Positions 5,684-12,876 of a DNA stretch of 14,111 nt are shown piece after piece. The position numbers were made by a program, and so were the translations under genes. The notes under the pieces were generated by a model that did not search any database, was not told the origin of the DNA, and saw only the letters and a list, made by a program, of their open reading frames with translations. This DNA is from Rickettsiales bacterium (GTDB lineage: Bacteria; Pseudomonadota; Alphaproteobacteria; TMED127). The stretch is taken from NCBI GenBank assembly GCA_002717855.1, contig PBCD01000020.1:1-14111 (forward strand), written 5' to 3'. Numbering within the stretch: the stretch's first letter is position 1; the number at the start of each line of letters is the position of its first letter.

Positions 5684-8441
5684 TTTACCTAACACCTCTT
5701 TTTCGATGAGAGCAAATCTGTCAAAAAATGAAACTAAGTGGATTCAATTTTGGAAACAATTAGATATTGTCAATAAGATTAAAGAAATAAATAAAGGAAG
5801 AAAGAGTTTCATTCTTCACGATGGTCCACCCTATGCAAATGGCAATCTTCATTTAGGACATGCTCTTAACAAGATTTTGAAAGATATTATAAATAGGTCT
5901 TATTTTAAGTTAGGCTTTGATGTTGACTATATACCAGGATGGGATTGTCATGGTTTGCCAATTGAGTGGAAGATAGAAGAGAAATATAAAAAAGCTGGGA
6001 GGGACAAGAATGATATAGATACTTTAAAATTTAGAGCTGAATGTAGGGATTTTGCAAAAACATGGATAGAAACCCAATCAGCAGAGTTTGAAAGGCTTGG
6101 TATTAATTGCGATTGGAAACAAATTTATACCACAATGACAAAAGAGTCGGAAGGGATTATAGTAGCTGAGCTTTTAAAGTGTTTTGAGGAAGGAAGACTT
6201 TATTTAGGAAATAAGCCAGTAATGTGGTCAGTTATAGAACGAACAGCTCTAGCAGAAGCTGAGGTAGAATACAAAGACAAAAAGTCAAAATCTATTTATG
6301 TAAAATTTCCAATTAAAGAGCATTCGGATACATATGTAATAATTTGGACAACAACACCATGGACACTACCAGGAAATAGAGCAATTGCATATGATGAAAG
6401 TATAATCTACCAAAAAGTAATTTTTAAAAATAATTATGAGAAATTTAATATATCGAAGGGAGAAAAGATACTTTTCTCTAAGAAGTTATTCACATTTTTT
6501 TCAGAAAAAAATGGAATAGATAAATTTGAAGTTGAAAAAGAGTTCGAAGGCAAAGATTTAAAAGGACTAAATTGTGATCATCCATTAAAAGATTTAGGCT
6601 TTAATTTTAATGTGCCCCTACTATCGGGAGATCATGTAACTGAAGATTCTGGCTCAGGGTTTGTGCATATAGCGCCTGGACATGGAATTGAAGATTTTGA
6701 TTTAGGTAAAAAAAATAATATTTCTCCTCCAAAAATTATTGAAGATGGAGGACTTTATTACGATGAAGTACCATTTTTTTCAGGTGTGCATATTTTTAAA
6801 GCAGATAATTTGGTAGTAAAAGAATTGGAAAAAAAAAAAATGTTGATGGCGTGCAATGATTTTTCTCATAGTTATCCTCACTCTTGGAGATCTAAAGCAC
6901 CACTAATATATAGAACTACGTCTCAATGGTTTATTTCAATGACAGAAAAAAACCTTCGGGCAACTGCTCTTGATTCAATAGAAAATGTAAAATGGTATCC
7001 ACCATCAAGTAAAAATAGAATAAAGTCGATGATTGCGGATCGTCCCGATTGGTGTGTTTCAAGACAAAGGTCTTGGGGTGTTCCAATAACTATAATTTTA
7101 GATAAAAAAAATAATATACCTCTAGTAGATCCTGAGGTTAATAGGAAAATAGTAAAACTAATAAAAGAAAATGGAACAGATATTTGGTTTATGAAGCCGG
7201 TAAATTTTTTTTTAACTAATAAATACAACCCTGAGAATTATGAAAAAGTTGAAGATATTTTAGATGTCTGGTTTGATTCAGGGTCAAGTCACGCATTTGT
7301 TTTGAAAAAAAGAGGCATAACTGAAAAAGCAGATTTATATCTTGAAGGCTCTGATCAACATAGAGGATGGTTTCAATCTTCTTTGCTTCAATCATGCGCA
7401 AATTACGGAGAGAGTCCCTATAAAGCTGTTCTAACTCATGGCTTTGTACTTGATAGTAATGGGAAAAAAATGTCAAAATCTACGGGTAATGTAATTTCTC
7501 CAAATGATGTGATTAATAAATATGGAGCTGATGTACTTAGATTATGGGTTGCAACAAGTAATTACAACGAAGACCTACGAATAAGTTATGAAAGTTTGGA
7601 TCGACAAACTGAGACATACAGAAAAATTCGAAATTCCTTGAGATTTCTACTTGGTAATTTAAAGGACTGGAATGATAAAGAAAGTATTGCACATACTAAT
7701 TTACCAGAATTAGAGAAATATATTCGTGCGAGATTGTTCGAAATAAATACAAGTATTATAGACAGTCTAAAAAATTATAATTTTTACAATGTTTATCAAA
7801 TAGTTTCAAATTTTTGTAATAATGAACTTTCTGCGCTTTTTTTTGACATAAGAAAAGACACTTTATACTGCGATAAAAAAGATTCTTTAAAAAGAAGTTC
7901 AGCAAGAACAGTAATGGTGGATACATTTAAAACTCTAATAAATTGGTTATCTCCCGTCTTAGTATTTACAAGTGAAGAAGCTTGGCAAACGTGGAAAGAA
8001 GAAATCGATAATAATTCTGTCGAAAGCTGTCATTTTGATTTATATAAAAAATTTCCAATTGAATGGGAAAATAGGAATGTAATAAAAAAATGGGATAAAA
8101 TAATTAAAATTAAAAAAGCTGTTAACAATGTAATTGAAACGAAAAGAAAAGAAAAATTGATTAAAACAAGTTTAGAATGTGAAGTTACTATTTATTTCAA
8201 ACAAAAAGAATATTACCGTATAATAGAACATTTCGATTTAAACGATTTGTTTATTACTTCCAAAACTAATGTAAGTCTAAAAAAAAAAGAGGATTTCGTG
8301 TGTTTTGAAGAGGATAAAAATATTTACGTAAAAGTTGAAAAGATTATTGGAAAAAAATGCGAACGCTGTTGGAAGTTTTTCGATGAATTAAACAAAAAAT
8401 GTATTTGTAAAAGGTGTTATGAAGCTATTGAAATATCTTAA
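5658..8441 (+). CDS. ileS: Isoleucyl-tRNA synthetase
   Basis: Class I aminoacyl-tRNA synthetase charging tRNA-Ile; 927 residues, normal for the bacterial type. Visible are PYANGNLHLGHALNKILKD (58-76) with HLGH at 65-68, WDCHGLPIEWKIE after it, and the CP1 editing domain with IIWTTTPWTLPGNRAIA and GSGFVHIAPGHGIEDFD. Later come DVWFDSGSSHAFV and GSDQHRGWFQSSL, and the second signature KMSKS at 604-608. The C-terminus carries a zinc knuckle with cysteines 901/904 and 917/920 (plus Cys915). The ATG at 5658 lies within ribF, but it preserves the conserved opening TINLPNTSFSMRANL, so it is preferred over Met17. The 3' end overlaps lspA by 23 nt, with the lspA start beside the last zinc-ligand codon. 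A run of 12 A (6829-6840) is in frame. No defects are seen. Confidence 0.98.
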   Translation: MENLSQTINLPNTSFSMRANLSKNETKWIQFWKQLDIVNKIKEINKGRKSFILHDGPPYANGNLHLGHALNKILKDIINRSYFKLGFDVDYIPGWDCHGLPIEWKIEEKYKKAGRDKNDIDTLKFRAECRDFAKTWIETQSAEFERLGINCDWKQIYTTMTKESEGIIVAELLKCFEEGRLYLGNKPVMWSVIERTALAEAEVEYKDKKSKSIYVKFPIKEHSDTYVIIWTTTPWTLPGNRAIAYDESIIYQKVIFKNNYEKFNISKGEKILFSKKLFTFFSEKNGIDKFEVEKEFEGKDLKGLNCDHPLKDLGFNFNVPLLSGDHVTEDSGSGFVHIAPGHGIEDFDLGKKNNISPPKIIEDGGLYYDEVPFFSGVHIFKADNLVVKELEKKKMLMACNDFSHSYPHSWRSKAPLIYRTTSQWFISMTEKNLRATALDSIENVKWYPPSSKNRIKSMIADRPDWCVSRQRSWGVPITIILDKKNNIPLVDPEVNRKIVKLIKENGTDIWFMKPVNFFLTNKYNPENYEKVEDILDVWFDSGSSHAFVLKKRGITEKADLYLEGSDQHRGWFQSSLLQSCANYGESPYKAVLTHGFVLDSNGKKMSKSTGNVISPNDVINKYGADVLRLWVATSNYNEDLRISYESLDRQTETYRKIRNSLRFLLGNLKDWNDKESIAHTNLPELEKYIRARLFEINTSIIDSLKNYNFYNVYQIVSNFCNNELSALFFDIRKDTLYCDKKDSLKRSSARTVMVDTFKTLINWLSPVLVFTSEEAWQTWKEEIDNNSVESCHFDLYKKFPIEWENRNVIKKWDKIIKIKKAVNNVIETKRKEKLIKTSLECEVTIYFKQKEYYRIIEHFDLNDLFITSKTNVSLKKKEDFVCFEEDKNIYVKVEKIIGKKCERCWKFFDELNKKCICKRCYEAIEIS
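8411..8416 (+). promoter_or_regulatory. Possible Shine-Dalgarno sequence of lspA inside ileS
   Basis: AAGGTG lies just before the lspA ATG at 8419, within the ileS codons for its last zinc-finger residues. Spacing is short (the AGG core ends 4 nt before the ATG), so it may act with re-initiation by ribosomes finishing ileS. Confidence 0.4.
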
Positions 8442-8910
8442 TTTTAAAAAATTTTTATTTTTCTTATTATCAGTCCTGTTATTTTTTTTTGATCAATTAA
8501 CTAAGTATTATGTAGTATTAAACAGTGATTTTTTAATTTACGGTATAAAAATAACTCCCTTCTTTAATTTGGTTTACGTAATTAACAAAGGAATAAGTTT
8601 TGGTTTGTTAGCAGATTTAAATATTTCGTTTTACTTAGGAATTTTTTCATTTATTGCATCTATTTTTATTGTGATTTGGATGTTAAAAACAAAAATTATT
8701 TATGAGACTCTGGCTTTGAGTATGATTTTAGGAGGAGCCCTAGGAAATGGTTTTGATAGAATCAAAGATTCCTACGTAGTCGACTTTATTGATGTTCATA
8801 TTTCTAACTACCACTGGCCTGCTTTTAATTTTGCAGATTTATTCATTTGTTTAGGTGCAATAATATATATAAGTCAAAATTTATTTTCATTAAATGAACT
8901 AAAAAAATAA
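8419..8910 (+). CDS. lspA: Lipoprotein signal peptidase (signal peptidase II)
   Basis: Inner-membrane aspartyl protease that removes the signal peptide from diacylglyceryl-modified prolipoproteins. The 163-residue length and four hydrophobic segments are standard. Conserved blocks are FFDQLTKY (23-30), NKGISFGLL (56-64), GGALGNGFDR (105-114), YVVDFIDVH (119-127) and HWPAFNFAD (132-140). The two catalytic aspartates correspond to Asp122 and Asp140. The start lies 23 nt inside ileS in another frame, the usual ileS-lspA arrangement. Two lipoproteins that would be its substrates are encoded directly downstream, after a 100-bp gap with its own promoter candidate. Confidence 0.97.
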   Translation: MKLLKYLNFKKFLFFLLSVLLFFFDQLTKYYVVLNSDFLIYGIKITPFFNLVYVINKGISFGLLADLNISFYLGIFSFIASIFIVIWMLKTKIIYETLALSMILGGALGNGFDRIKDSYVVDFIDVHISNYHWPAFNFADLFICLGAIIYISQNLFSLNELKK

Positions 8911-8930
8911 AATATATACTTTTAAATTAA

Positions 8931-8960
8931 GTTAACAAATGTTATCTATACTATTATACT
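8931..8960 (+). promoter_or_regulatory. Candidate promoter with overlapping palindrome, upstream of lipoprotein-M16-pgi unit
   Basis: TTAACA (8932-8937, five of six against TTGACA) is separated by exactly 17 bp from TATACT (8955-8960, five of six against TATAAT). A second TATACT occurs at 8947-8952. The -35 region is part of a 16-bp near-palindrome, GTTAACAAATGTTATC (8931-8946), with a perfect TAACA-AA-TGTTA core that could be an operator. The first codon of the downstream lipoprotein is 50 bp away. It is the best-scoring promoter by eye in the window; function is inferred. Confidence 0.5.
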
Positions 8961-9010
8961 ATATGTATTAAAATATTGAATTTAAAAACAACATTTAGTG
9001 TAAACGATAT

Positions 9011-9664
9011 ATGAAGAACCTTTTGATTACTTTACTACCGAAAAAAAAAATAATAATCAGCTTGTTAATTTTTATTAGTACTTTTTTTCTTAATTCCTGT
9101 TCTACAATCGAATCTGGTTGGGATTCAATAACAAGCGCTGGAACTTATGTTTACGATTCAGCAGTTGGACTATGGGAGGACGAAGAACCCGAAGAGAATG
9201 AGGCTGTTGTTATTGAGGAAGTTTATGAAATTCCTGATTTTGTTAATCCTGATACGGAAGATAGGTTTAGCAATCGATTCAACAACCCTAATGAATTTAA
9301 TATACAACAAAATGCTCCTATACCAGAATTTTACGATCCAGTGTATAGAAGCGCAAGACAGTATTACAGTGTAAGTCCTAATGGTTCACCCTTACCCGCA
9401 CCACCACCACCACCTTTCCCTCAATATTCAATTGAACCTAATGATGATTATTATGGATTTTCTCCTACACAAAGATTTGGATTTGGATCACAATTAGAAA
9501 ACTCCTTCAATGACAGTGTTATAATCGATGACAACGTTAATTTAAGTAATTCCAATAATTTGTCTGATGAGGAAAAGATGGAAATATATGGAATAGAAAA
9601 CAATTGTATAAGAGTTACAAATGATTATATGAATGGTGGATATAAATGTGATGATTTTGATTAG
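9011..9664 (+). CDS. Putative lipoprotein, family not recognised
   Basis: A 217-residue protein that I cannot assign to a family. It begins with a basic n-region (KKK at 11-13), a hydrophobic stretch, and a lipobox-like FFLNSC ending at Cys30, so it is predicted to be processed by signal peptidase II and lipid-anchored. The mature part is strongly acidic (WEDEEPEENE, 55-64) and rich in Asn, Tyr, Phe and Pro. It carries a proline patch LPAPPPPPFPQY (128-139) and looks mostly disordered. The C-terminus holds the only two mature cysteines besides the anchor, Cys199 and Cys213, which could form a disulfide in the periplasm. No Shine-Dalgarno sequence is evident before ATG 9011. It lies between lspA and the BamF-like lipoprotein and overlaps the latter. 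A role in the outer-membrane envelope is inferred only from the lipobox and neighbours. Confidence 0.82.
   Translation: MKNLLITLLPKKKIIISLLIFISTFFLNSCSTIESGWDSITSAGTYVYDSAVGLWEDEEPEENEAVVIEEVYEIPDFVNPDTEDRFSNRFNNPNEFNIQQNAPIPEFYDPVYRSARQYYSVSPNGSPLPAPPPPPFPQYSIEPNDDYYGFSPTQRFGFGSQLENSFNDSVIIDDNVNLSNSNNLSDEEKMEIYGIENNCIRVTNDYMNGGYKCDDFD
9635..9640 (+). promoter_or_regulatory. Shine-Dalgarno-like site deciding the BamF start
   Basis: GGTGGA lies 10 nt before the ATG at 9651 and inside the previous gene. The upstream in-frame ATG at 9633 has no such site. This supports 9651 as the start. Confidence 0.45.
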
Positions 9665-10265
9665 CCCATATATAAGAATATTAATTGTGATTCCGTTACT
9701 TTTTTTAGGATCATGCGAATCATTAAAGTCAATTACTGGTTTTTCAAAGCCAGTCCTTGAAGAAGACATAGCGTCAGAAACACCCGAATTAGTTTTGCCT
9801 CCAGATTTTGAAGCTAAACCGCGTGTTCAATCCAATAACACATACAATGTTAAGAATGACCCAATAATTAGTCAAGATTTTTCAGTTCAAGAACAACAAA
9901 GTAGCAAAAAATTTGTCCTACCAAAAGCTCAAAACTTTATTGCTCGTAATTTTGCAATGCCCTCTGCCAAATCTCCATCAGACTCTATAGAAAAGTTTAG
10001 AGGAAATAAAAAGTTCTCAATTGGTCAATGGGTTTATTCTCAATCAGTTAATAAATTTAAAAACGAAAATTTATATTACAGTCCTAATTATGATAAAGGA
10101 TATAATTTTTCAAGACGTTACATACCAGATTCTTACAGAGACGATATGGGATATAACTTCGGAAATAGTTTTCAAAGAAGAATCACTTCTGACTTGCCTA
10201 ACCAAAAATTCTTATCAGGTGAAACTCTAATAACAGACTCTGAAGAGATTCGAACAATCAAATAA
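9651..10265 (+). CDS. bamF: DUF3035 / BamF-like outer-membrane lipoprotein
   Basis: Predicted lipoprotein of 204 residues. From ATG 9651 it has a compact signal peptide with Arg9 and a lipobox LGSC ending at Cys22; the upstream ATG 9633 would add an acidic residue to the n-region and is less likely. Just after the anchor is the recognisable DUF3035 element: SLKSITGFSKPVLEEDIA followed by PELVLPPDFEAKP (45-57). This matches the alphaproteobacterial pattern of a lipid-anchored Cys, a short spacer and a PLVLPPDF-type motif. BamF is a lipoprotein of the alphaproteobacterial outer-membrane protein assembly (BAM) machinery. The rest is low in recognisable structure, rich in Asn, Ser, Tyr and Phe, and longer than the motif region needs. 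The gene overlaps the preceding lipoprotein by 14 nt and precedes the M16 peptidase by 6 nt, the order seen with DUF3035 in other alphaproteobacteria. Family call fairly firm; BAM function is by homology. Confidence 0.75.
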   Translation: MILISPYIRILIVIPLLFLGSCESLKSITGFSKPVLEEDIASETPELVLPPDFEAKPRVQSNNTYNVKNDPIISQDFSVQEQQSSKKFVLPKAQNFIARNFAMPSAKSPSDSIEKFRGNKKFSIGQWVYSQSVNKFKNENLYYSPNYDKGYNFSRRYIPDSYRDDMGYNFGNSFQRRITSDLPNQKFLSGETLITDSEEIRTIK

Positions 10266-10271
10266 TTTTCT

Positions 10272-11585
10272 ATGAAGCTAATTTTTTTTTGTGTGATTTT
10301 ATTTTTTTCTAATAATAATTTAGAATCAAAACTTTTTGATGCAAAACAATTCAAATTAAAAAATGGTTTGCAGGTTGTGGTGATTGAAAACTCTAGAGCA
10401 CCAGTGGTATCACAAATGATTTGGTACAATGTAGGATCAATTGATGAAGAATATGGTAAAAGCGGTTTGGCTCATTTTTTAGAACACCTTATGTTCAAAG
10501 GTACTAAAAATTATCCAAGTGGATATTATTCCAAATATATATCCAAAAACGGTGGGACTGAAAATGCGTTTACTAGTTTTGATTACACTGCTTATTATCA
10601 AATTGTACCATCTGAAAATCTAGAAAAAATTGTTGAACTAGAAGCAGATAGAATGACAAATCTTACATTGACTGAGGAGCAAGTTGAAACTGAAAAAAAA
10701 GTTATTTTAGAAGAAAGATATCAAAGAATTGATAGCAAACCCTCTGCTATTCTTGATGAATCAATTAGAAAAAGTCTATTCCCAAATCACACATATGGCA
10801 CACCAATAATTGGTTGGGAACATGAGATAAAGAGACTGTCAAAAAATGATGTCAGAAAATTTTATAACAACTATTATAACCCCAAAAACGCAATTTTGAT
10901 TTTTTCAGGTGATGTTAGTTTAGAAAAAGCAAAAAAATATTCTGAAAAGTATTTTGGAAAAATTGAGGTTAAGAATAATATTAGTGATGACAGAATTCAA
11001 TTAAATGATCCTATTTTAAGAACGAATATTCAAATCAACTATGATGATGAAAATGTGAAACAAAAAATTTGGAAGCGTTCATTTAAAACTAATTCCTACA
11101 AAGACTCTATAAAAAATGGAATTGCTCTTGACTTGGGATTAAAAATTCTTACTGGAGGATCAACCAGTATTTTATATAGAGAATTGGTTGAGAAAAAAAA
11201 ATTAGTCTCATCTGTTGGAGGATACTATCAAGGTATGTCAAGAGACAAAGCCACTGTAAATTTCTATGCGATTCCTAACGAAAACGTTAAGATCCCTTAT
11301 TTAGAAAAACAAATTTACGAAATAATGAAGAAATCTATAGCTGATGGAATTACTGAAGAGAGATTTAATCTTCAAAAGAAAAAATATGAGCATGAATCAA
11401 TTTATCTTAGAGATAGTATTTTTCAACCTGCTCAAATAATCGGAGAAGCATTGTCTATTGGAATTGAATTAGATGAAATTGAGAGTTGGAATGAAATTTT
11501 GAATGAAATATCAGTTGATGATGTAAAAAACCAACTCAAAAAATTTATAAAAAATAAGAATTACGTTACTGGATTGCTAGGTTAA
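10272..11585 (+). CDS. Periplasmic M16 zinc metallopeptidase (catalytic subunit type)
   Basis: Inverzincin-type peptidase of family M16B, 437 residues, with a short hydrophobic N-terminal signal peptide (about 1-19) that predicts export. The zinc motif is intact: HFLEH at 68-72 (ligands His68 and His72, catalytic Glu71), and the distal Glu in EKKVILEER (147/148) has the usual spacing of about 76 residues from His72. Two M16 halves are present, with an N-terminal peptidase domain (about 25-225) and a C-terminal half containing TGGSTSILYRELVEKKKLV. It starts 6 nt after the BamF stop without an evident SD sequence, and the degenerate partner follows after 1 nt. Together the two resemble the paired catalytic and non-catalytic subunits of mitochondrial processing peptidase and bacterial M16B pairs. 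A role in degrading envelope peptides or misfolded outer-membrane proteins is inferred. Confidence 0.93.
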   Translation: MKLIFFCVILFFSNNNLESKLFDAKQFKLKNGLQVVVIENSRAPVVSQMIWYNVGSIDEEYGKSGLAHFLEHLMFKGTKNYPSGYYSKYISKNGGTENAFTSFDYTAYYQIVPSENLEKIVELEADRMTNLTLTEEQVETEKKVILEERYQRIDSKPSAILDESIRKSLFPNHTYGTPIIGWEHEIKRLSKNDVRKFYNNYYNPKNAILIFSGDVSLEKAKKYSEKYFGKIEVKNNISDDRIQLNDPILRTNIQINYDDENVKQKIWKRSFKTNSYKDSIKNGIALDLGLKILTGGSTSILYRELVEKKKLVSSVGGYYQGMSRDKATVNFYAIPNENVKIPYLEKQIYEIMKKSIADGITEERFNLQKKKYEHESIYLRDSIFQPAQIIGEALSIGIELDEIESWNEILNEISVDDVKNQLKKFIKNKNYVTGLLG

Positions 11586-11586
11586 A

Positions 11587-12876
11587 ATGATAATTTATTT
11601 TTTTTTATTTTTTTTTCTGAGTTCAATAAACCTTATGGCTTTGGAAGTTGAGGAAATTGTTTCAGAGAAAAATATTAAAGCTTGGATAGTCGAAGATAAT
11701 TCAGTTCCTATCATAAGTATGAGCGTTACTTTTAAAGGCGGAGCTTATTTTGATCCTCTAGGAAAAGATGGAACCGCAACGTTTGTTGCAGCTTTATTAG
11801 ACGAGGGAGCAGGAAATTTTAGTAGTAAAAAATTCAAAGACGAAATGAATGAGTTAGGTATGAAACTTAATTTCAGATCCTCTAAAGACGAATTTTCGAT
11901 ATCTTTTCAGACGATATCTGAAAATAAAAAAAAAAGTTTTAAACTTCTAAGAAGTGCATTAATTGAACCAAGATTTGATTCAGAAGAGATTGAGAAAATT
12001 AGAAATCAGATTATTTCTAGTATTAAAATTAAAGAATCCAATATTCAATCTTTTTCTACACAACAATTTGAAAAGAGTTTTTATTTAGATCATAAGTTTT
12101 CAAGAAACGTAGAAGGATCTTTAAAATCGATTAAAAATATTGAAAAAATTGATTTAGAAGAATATAAAAAAAAAAATTTTACTAAGTCAAATTTAATAAT
12201 TGGTATCTCAGGAGATGTATCAAAATCAGAAATGAAGGAGCAATTAGATTTAACATTTGGAGACTTACCTGAAGGAGACCAAAAAAATTTTTATATTAAA
12301 GAGATTAAAAGGTTAAGAACTGGAGAAATGAAAATAAAAAAAAAATCACCTCAAACTTCAGTTATTTTTGGACATAGTGGTTTAGATAGAAATGATAAAA
12401 AATATTTTGCTGCAAGAATAGCTAATTATGTATTAGGTGGTGGTGGGTTTCAATCTAAACTTTACAAGAAGATAAGAGAAGAAAATGGTTTGGTTTATTC
12501 AATTTATTCTTATTTATTACCAAATGCAGGAGGAGGAATAATACTTGGTGGCTTTCAAACAAAAAATGAAAATGTTGATACAACTCTAAATCTACTTAAA
12601 AAAGAATGGTCAAAGATAAGAGAAAAAGGAATTACCCAAGAGGAATTAGATAACGCCAAATCATATTTTATTGGATCATTTTCTAGAAGTTTCTCAAGTA
12701 CAAAATCTATTGCTACTTTATTAAACACTGTGCAGACTTACAAACTTGGAATTGATTATTTTAGTAAACGATCAAAAATTATTCAAGATCTTAATTTGTT
12801 ATTCGTTAATGATGTTTGTAAAAATTTTTTTAAACCAAACGAATTATTTTTTACAATAGTCGGAGACTCTTTTTAA
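11587..12876 (+). CDS. Degenerate M16 peptidase-like protein (non-catalytic partner)
   Basis: M16 family protein of 429 residues with a signal peptide (about 1-18, cut near LMA/LE). The expected zinc motif is lost: where the neighbour has AHFLEHL, this protein has ATFVAAL (64-70), so the His, Glu and His residues are replaced by Thr, Ala and Ala. The C-terminal half keeps the glycine-rich segment GGGFQSKLYKKIREENGLVY, typical of non-catalytic M16 subunits that help bind substrate. An AGG at 11579-11581 serves as a likely SD sequence, and the gap to the catalytic subunit gene is 1 nt, so the two are probably made together in equal amounts as a heterodimer. The stop shares one base with the pgi start. 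It contains two long A runs (11926-11935, 12166-12176), both in frame. Confidence 0.92.
   Translation: MIIYFFLFFFLSSINLMALEVEEIVSEKNIKAWIVEDNSVPIISMSVTFKGGAYFDPLGKDGTATFVAALLDEGAGNFSSKKFKDEMNELGMKLNFRSSKDEFSISFQTISENKKKSFKLLRSALIEPRFDSEEIEKIRNQIISSIKIKESNIQSFSTQQFEKSFYLDHKFSRNVEGSLKSIKNIEKIDLEEYKKKNFTKSNLIIGISGDVSKSEMKEQLDLTFGDLPEGDQKNFYIKEIKRLRTGEMKIKKKSPQTSVIFGHSGLDRNDKKYFAARIANYVLGGGGFQSKLYKKIREENGLVYSIYSYLLPNAGGGIILGGFQTKNENVDTTLNLLKKEWSKIREKGITQEELDNAKSYFIGSFSRSFSSTKSIATLLNTVQTYKLGIDYFSKRSKIIQDLNLLFVNDVCKNFFKPNELFFTIVGDSF
12862..12865 (+). promoter_or_regulatory. Shine-Dalgarno sequence of pgi
   Basis: GGAG lies 10 nt before the pgi ATG at 12876, inside the end of the M16-like gene. It supports the overlapping ATG as the pgi start. 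Confidence 0.5.

Noticed and set aside
6923..7476. Two open frames of 101 and 86 codons on the - strand within ileS
   Set aside because: Antisense to conserved catalytic-domain codons of ileS; no ribosome binding site or recognisable motif.
8911..9010. Small RNA, riboswitch or terminator in the 100-bp spacer after lspA
   Set aside because: Too short and AT-rich to hold a recognisable structured RNA; only the promoter-like elements could be supported.
9147..9374. 75-codon alternative frame within the unrecognised lipoprotein gene
   Set aside because: The lipoprotein frame has a signal peptide, lipobox and full length; the alternative has neither.
10021..10230. 69-codon alternative frame within the BamF-like gene
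   Set aside because: Nested in a gene with a family motif and lipobox; no SD sequence and no recognisable content.
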